A stretch of 10,247 nt of DNA from an uncultured Eubacterium sp. (GTDB taxonomy: Bacteria; Bacillota; Clostridia; Lachnospirales; Lachnospiraceae): positions 1 to 10,247 of the forward strand of contig CAJUBZ010000026.1 of assembly GCA_910584795.1 (NCBI GenBank), written 5' to 3'. Positions 6,190 to 10,247 of this stretch are shown in pieces. The notes under the pieces were generated by a model. That model saw only the letters and a list, made by a program, of their open reading frames with translations. It had not been told where the DNA came from and ran no database searches. The translations under genes and the position numbers were made by a program. The first letter of the stretch is position 1. The number at the start of each line of letters is the position of its first letter.

Positions 6190-9100
6190 ATGGCAGAAAT
6201 TTATAATGAGATGCTGATCAGGAATGTTGATTGCGGAGTTTTGTATTTTCAGATAAAAGATGATGAAGCAATTAAGGAGTATGAAGATTTAAAGAAAGAG
6301 AAAAATGCAATAGAAAATAGTGATAGTTCAGATGATAAAAGACTTGTGGAAGTACAGAAACGGATTGAGGAATTGTCAAAGGGTATCTTCTCCATGAAAA
6401 AGCCTGTTAAATTTTCAAAAAAGAACAACAGATTTTACTATTCTGGAACAATCGCGGATTCTCTAATGGGGAGAAAATTAAGACAAGCCGCAAAAGATAG
6501 AGAAGAATATGATAAAGTGATTAGAACTGTTGGTGACAGTGATTATACAGATTTGATTATCAATCTAAAATTCAAGTCAGATATTATGATACCAGATGAC
6601 GCTCCAGTAAAGGTGTATGATCCTGAAACAAAATCCATTGTGGAAACTGACAGAAAGAAAATGAAGCGTCTGATCTCAAAGAAAAAATTACGGAGGATGG
6701 CGTATAAGGACGGCGTTACGATTAATGGTGTGCATTATGTGAATTACCAGCGAACCAGTTCAAAGGCAAGAATGGGGAACTGTCTGTTTATCAGGGAAGA
6801 TTATTTTGCTGTAATGGATGAATGGCAGAATTTAGGCATACCATTCAGTGAATTAAAAGAAACTGATATTGTATCAATCCGAAGCTACCAGAGTCTGATA
6901 GCATCTTCTATTATAGGAGAACTTGAGATTGATCCTTATTCCATATTATTGATTAATGATGTGGCAGGACAAGCTACAATGGACTGTAACGTGATTAAAC
7001 CATTTCCTTCGGAAAATGGCAAGAGTACAGAACTGAAAGTTTTAAAAGAGCCTTATACACAAAAGACAGATTTGTGGGATGGACAGTCATTACTTGATTT
7101 TAGTGTATTTAAGAATGGTAAGTATGCTGTTAAAGATAAGGACGGAAATATTGTTGAGCATAGTTATGAACCATATGGATTTATGCTTTTGAGAAATCAT
7201 TTCTTTAAAACGGCAGCTTTTAACACGAATTTACAGGAATACTATAAGGAGCGTTTTAAGGATATAGAGAATCCAATATTAACGGATATGTTTGGAAATG
7301 AGTTTCAAACAAAAAGTATTAAAATGGTGACCACTCCTAATTCTGTAAAGATTTTTAAATTTTCTGATATTGTTTGTGAATACATGATTTCAGAAGATAG
7401 AAAGAAACATCTCAAAGAACTGGAAACACCATTGATTGAAAAGCATGAGGAATTAAGGAAAGTAAAACATGCGGTAATTGCTGCAAAGCGTAAACTTACA
7501 ATGCTGTTAAATTATGATCCAGAAAAAGGGAAAGAGCCACCGACAGAAGATGATATAGAAACGTCACAGTACAGTATAAGCGAAGCTGAAAAGAAGTATG
7601 ATGCAATCTGTATGTCTTATGATGATGAAACGAAACAGATTTTGAAAGATATTAAATTTGAGCAGCAGCGTTTGACATGGGACTGGTTTAGGAAAAAGAT
7701 TAAGGATGAAAAGTTTGGTGTATGCAAGACTGAGCATAAATCAAAATTAGGTGATAAGCAACAATTATGGTATCAGATTCTTTTGAGCCTTAATTTTGAT
7801 AGGGATGATCTGTGGGAATTGGCAAAGCTTCAAGTTGAAGAAATAAATTTAATGAAGAAATATCCGGCATTTTTTAAACGGCATCTTGATATGGGGGCAA
7901 CAGATAAAGCTGGTGATTCAATGATGCTTGAACTCTTGAAATGCAATGAGGATGTGAGTAGAACAAAGTGGTATACAAATTACAGACATTCAAAGATTCA
8001 AAGAATGATTAAAAAGCTTCTTGCTGGAAAGATACAGATTAAAAATTCAGATTTTTGTGTCCTCTTTGGTAATCCGTTTGAGATGCTTAGAGCGTCTTGT
8101 GGTGACGAAATAGAAACAAGTATTATAAATGGATTTGAGTGCTATTGTAGCAGATATGGGGATGGAGAAGAATTATATGGTATGAGATCGCCTCATATCT
8201 GTACTGCAAATAATGCATTACTAAAAAATACATATAGGAATGGGTGGAAATGGTTTAATCTTACACATAACATATTGGTTATCAATTTGTGGGGAAAAGG
8301 TGCTTTTTTATCTTGTAAATGGAATGGGAGCGATCAAGATTCAGATACCGCTTTTATTGGCAATAATCCTATCATTTTGGAAAAGGTAAAGGAAGTGCAG
8401 GATTATCTGATACCAATAAACTGTGTGCCACAAAAGTCAAAACTTTATGAATATACTAATGAAAATTTGGCTAAAGTGGATGGGCAGTTATGCAATGATA
8501 TGATCGGAAAAATCTGCAATCTGTCTAGAGATTTATCATCGTTCTACTGGCACTTATATAATAGCGAAGCAGAAGAAAATAAGCAAAAATATCTGCCTAT
8601 GATATATGATGATATATGTCTTTTGGAAGTTTTATCAAATATAGCTATTGATTCAGCTAAAAGACAGTATGATTGCAATATTGAAGCTGAAATAAAAAAG
8701 ATTAAATCAAGACCATATATGACTTCACAAGGAGCAATCATTCAGAATGATAAGATTGTATTCAAGGAAACACGGTATAAAAAGAATTTATCAGAAAGTC
8801 AGATTGCGGATTATGAAGATTGTCTAAAAGATAGAGAAAAAGCCACGACTCAGGAAGCACTTGACGTAATTAATAAAAAGATTGATAAAATATTAAAGAC
8901 AGAAGATGTATACATGATACGTCCAGATTTTACAAAAGATTTAAAATCGCAGCCTAAGAAGAAAAAGCGTAAAAAGTACGAGAATGAAGAACAGAGGGAG
9001 TTACATCGTCAAAAGCAGAAAGCGTATGCTTTGGAACAAAAGGCACTAAAAGAGAAAGTTTATAGAAAACTGCAGTCTCCAATGGATCTATTAAAAGAAG

Positions 9101-9744
9101 TCGTATATGAACATCTTGAAAGAAGCCCAAAGACAAAGTATATTGACAGATTTACGGATATATTAGCTCCAATACCCAAAGGGGCAAAAGCTGATTACAA
9201 CCGTATTGAGAAAATTAAAGAAGTCTGTATTGAAGCCAAAAAGAAAATGGACTGCAAACAGAGTGAGTATGATATGGGCAGAATATCATTTGATGAAATG
9301 ACGGATGAAAAGAAATCTATTCAGAATGATGTTATCAATAATCTGAAAGACAGAAAAGTTACTGTATTAGAAATCAATAAACTGATCAGAGATGTGTATG
9401 ACGAGCATCCAGAGCAGAATAGACACGGACGTGTGATTAAATTAAATAATGGAAAGCCTAAAATGACAGATGCAAGGGATCAGAACCTTGTGAAACATGA
9501 AGCAGGGGGATGGATGCTGCAATGGCTGTATGCAGCACACAGGGATGAATTTTTAAAAGCAGTAAAGCAAAATAAAGGGGAAGTATCTTATGTCAGAAAA
9601 TATGAACCTGAGAAGAATTATACAAGTAACAAAATATACAAAGTTTCTAGTCTCAAAGATATAGGGAAGCTGGTCAAGTTCAAAAATGAAATTGTTACAT
9701 GGGATGGGATACAATATGAAATAGCGACACGTAAGGCAGACTAA
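6190..9744 (+). CDS. single-chain two-barrel RNA polymerase-like protein (QDE-1/YonO/RdRP superfamily)
   Basis: Four segments match two-barrel RNA polymerases in order. WDGQSLLD (W296-D303) followed by LLRNHFFK (R335, K340) parallels TDG...QIRYGGCKG of the first double-psi barrel, with identical R-to-K spacing. RSPH (666-669) parallels RNPCLHPGD. NGSDQDSDTAFI parallels the SGSDLDGDLYFV of eukaryotic RNA-dependent RNA polymerases; D715, D717 and D719 would hold the catalytic Mg2+, with serine in place of the usual glycine. CNDMIGKICN (768-777) and SNIAIDSAKRQ (816-826) parallel the conserved segments after the active site, including AVDFPKTG. Length (1184 residues) suits a single-chain enzyme. 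Residues about 405-445 look coiled coil, and about 921-945 are lysine-rich and could bind nucleic acid. Whether the template is DNA, as for YonO, or RNA cannot be told. AAAGGA (6176-6181) lies eight bases before the ATG. A strong terminator follows. Confidence 0.75.
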   Translation: MAEIYNEMLIRNVDCGVLYFQIKDDEAIKEYEDLKKEKNAIENSDSSDDKRLVEVQKRIEELSKGIFSMKKPVKFSKKNNRFYYSGTIADSLMGRKLRQAAKDREEYDKVIRTVGDSDYTDLIINLKFKSDIMIPDDAPVKVYDPETKSIVETDRKKMKRLISKKKLRRMAYKDGVTINGVHYVNYQRTSSKARMGNCLFIREDYFAVMDEWQNLGIPFSELKETDIVSIRSYQSLIASSIIGELEIDPYSILLINDVAGQATMDCNVIKPFPSENGKSTELKVLKEPYTQKTDLWDGQSLLDFSVFKNGKYAVKDKDGNIVEHSYEPYGFMLLRNHFFKTAAFNTNLQEYYKERFKDIENPILTDMFGNEFQTKSIKMVTTPNSVKIFKFSDIVCEYMISEDRKKHLKELETPLIEKHEELRKVKHAVIAAKRKLTMLLNYDPEKGKEPPTEDDIETSQYSISEAEKKYDAICMSYDDETKQILKDIKFEQQRLTWDWFRKKIKDEKFGVCKTEHKSKLGDKQQLWYQILLSLNFDRDDLWELAKLQVEEINLMKKYPAFFKRHLDMGATDKAGDSMMLELLKCNEDVSRTKWYTNYRHSKIQRMIKKLLAGKIQIKNSDFCVLFGNPFEMLRASCGDEIETSIINGFECYCSRYGDGEELYGMRSPHICTANNALLKNTYRNGWKWFNLTHNILVINLWGKGAFLSCKWNGSDQDSDTAFIGNNPIILEKVKEVQDYLIPINCVPQKSKLYEYTNENLAKVDGQLCNDMIGKICNLSRDLSSFYWHLYNSEAEENKQKYLPMIYDDICLLEVLSNIAIDSAKRQYDCNIEAEIKKIKSRPYMTSQGAIIQNDKIVFKETRYKKNLSESQIADYEDCLKDREKATTQEALDVINKKIDKILKTEDVYMIRPDFTKDLKSQPKKKKRKKYENEEQRELHRQKQKAYALEQKALKEKVYRKLQSPMDLLKEVVYEHLERSPKTKYIDRFTDILAPIPKGAKADYNRIEKIKEVCIEAKKKMDCKQSEYDMGRISFDEMTDEKKSIQNDVINNLKDRKVTVLEINKLIRDVYDEHPEQNRHGRVIKLNNGKPKMTDARDQNLVKHEAGGWMLQWLYAAHRDEFLKAVKQNKGEVSYVRKYEPEKNYTSNKIYKVSSLKDIGKLVKFKNEIVTWDGIQYEIATRKAD

Positions 9745-9783
9745 ATCTTCTATACAGAAATTCCCCATCTAGTAATCCTAAAA

Positions 9784-9832
9784 ATCTGCAAAAAGTATAA
9801 GAAATACAATGCTTTTTGCAGATGTAGTTTTT
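9784..9832. terminator. strong intrinsic terminator, probably bidirectional
   Basis: ATCTGCAAAAAG (9784-9795) and CTTTTTGCAGAT (9812-9823) form a perfect 12-bp stem, extendable by about three pairs into the 16-base loop. On the + strand a T5 run follows after GTAG (9828-9832). On the - strand the stem runs straight into TTTTTAGG. It ends the polymerase transcript 40 bp after the stop codon. Confidence 0.85.
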
Positions 9833-9973
9833 ATAGTTAATGAACCATATGGTATATAGAAATAATAAATAATATTTTATTATAACACAAATAAATAATA
9901 ATTCATATAGTAATATTTACTAAAATTCATTGGTCTATTTGTAAAGTTTCTACAAGAAAGTGAGGAAATATAT
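9833..9973. other. AT-rich intergenic region upstream of the HTH gene
   Basis: This region is almost pure A/T and holds a perfect 10-bp palindrome, ACCATATGGT (9844-9853), and TAATATTTACTAA (9911-9923), whose reverse complement occurs at 30-42 in the other regulatory region. Either could be an operator for the small HTH protein downstream. A promoter must lie here because a terminator precedes it, but I see no clear sigma-A -35/-10 pair at proper spacing. Confidence 0.4.
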
Positions 9974-10165
9974 ATGTTATCACAGGAAATATTAAGAAAT
10001 AGACTGCTAAATTATATCAGATGCAACGGAACCACTCAAAAGCACATCTCAAAGCAGACGAAAATCAGAGAGTGTGATTTATCCAAATTTAAAAACAACA
10101 AGGGTGAATTAGGTTCCCTAAGTGAAAAAGCCTTAAACAGTTATTTGCTGTCAAAAGGTTATTAA
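9974..10165 (+). CDS. small helix-turn-helix (XRE/Cro-like) DNA-binding protein, 63 aa
   Basis: A helix-turn-helix is readable at about residues 20-41: TQKHISKQTKI (first helix and turn) and RECDLSKFKNN (recognition helix), with the usual Q-x2-I-S and L-S-x-F spacing of XRE-type repressors. A C-terminal helix (LSEKALNSYLLSKGY) completes a minimal domain with no sensor or dimerisation region. GAGGAA lies ten bases or so before the ATG. It stands alone after a terminator, so it probably has its own promoter in the AT-rich spacer. It could repress its own gene or the element's control region. It could also be host-derived. Confidence 0.75.
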   Translation: MLSQEILRNRLLNYIRCNGTTQKHISKQTKIRECDLSKFKNNKGELGSLSEKALNSYLLSKGY

Positions 10166-10247
10166 AATTTAGGTATCTATATGGAAGTGTATGTGTCGCC
10201 CAGCAAACTAAAGTTCCTATCTCCCGCACAAAAACATCGAATTAAAA
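10166..10247. other. terminal non-coding stretch
   Basis: These 82 bases hold no supported gene. The final 60 bases are less AT-rich than the preceding spacer (GTCGCCCAGC, CTCCCGCACA) and may belong to a feature that continues past the window. No hairpin terminator for the HTH gene is evident. Confidence 0.3.

Noticed and set aside
10166..10247. Short - strand frame at the right end as the tail of a gene
   Set aside because: It is open for only a few dozen codons, with a stop near the window edge and no recognisable protein sequence.

Overview
This 10.2 kb, strongly AT-rich window reads as an accessory element of a low-GC Firmicute, most likely a clostridial gut bacterium of the Lachnospiraceae type. 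That placement is inferred from base composition, AAGGAG-type ribosome binding sites and protein style. No rRNA, tRNA, housekeeping or virion structural gene is visible. All convincing genes lie on the + strand, and nearly all genes that can be recognised handle nucleic acids. A plasmid, an integrative element or the early/replication region of a phage would all fit; no integrase, relaxase or capsid gene is present to decide.

Layout. Positions 1-193 are non-coding with a perfect 13-bp inverted repeat, followed by an orphan gene (194-871). A spacer with two short dyads (872-983) leads into a 5'-truncated ParB-like remnant (984-1274). Three small unknown genes follow (1271-1468, 1502-1837, 1842-2156), then a cold-shock protein (2237-2434), a hairpin (2487-2505) and a primase-like replication protein (2590-4389, possibly starting at an ATT at 2545). 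The 371-bp gap 4390-4760 holds a 16-bp direct repeat, a 13-bp inverted repeat and a DnaA-box-like site, and is the best candidate for a replication origin. It is followed by a 30-codon ORF (4761-4853), a ParB-like protein with a J-domain-like C-terminus (4871-6106), and an 1184-residue protein (6190-9744). A strong terminator (9784-9832), an AT-rich spacer and a small helix-turn-helix gene (9974-10165) close the window.

The most important gene is the 1184-residue protein. Four regions in the right order match the core of two-barrel RNA polymerases, the superfamily of eukaryotic RNA-dependent RNA polymerases (QDE-1 type), the SPbeta phage YonO polymerase and the large subunits of cellular RNA polymerase. 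They are a first-barrel WDG plus R-x4-K segment, an RSPH segment, an aspartate triad in NGSDQDSD (the equivalent of DxDGD), and a bridge-helix-like IAIDSAK segment. A single-chain RNA polymerase next to a ParB/J-domain protein, with a primase and probable origin upstream, suggests an element that carries its own replication initiation and its own transcription (or RNA-copying) enzyme. The system-level reading is inference; the motifs are directly visible.
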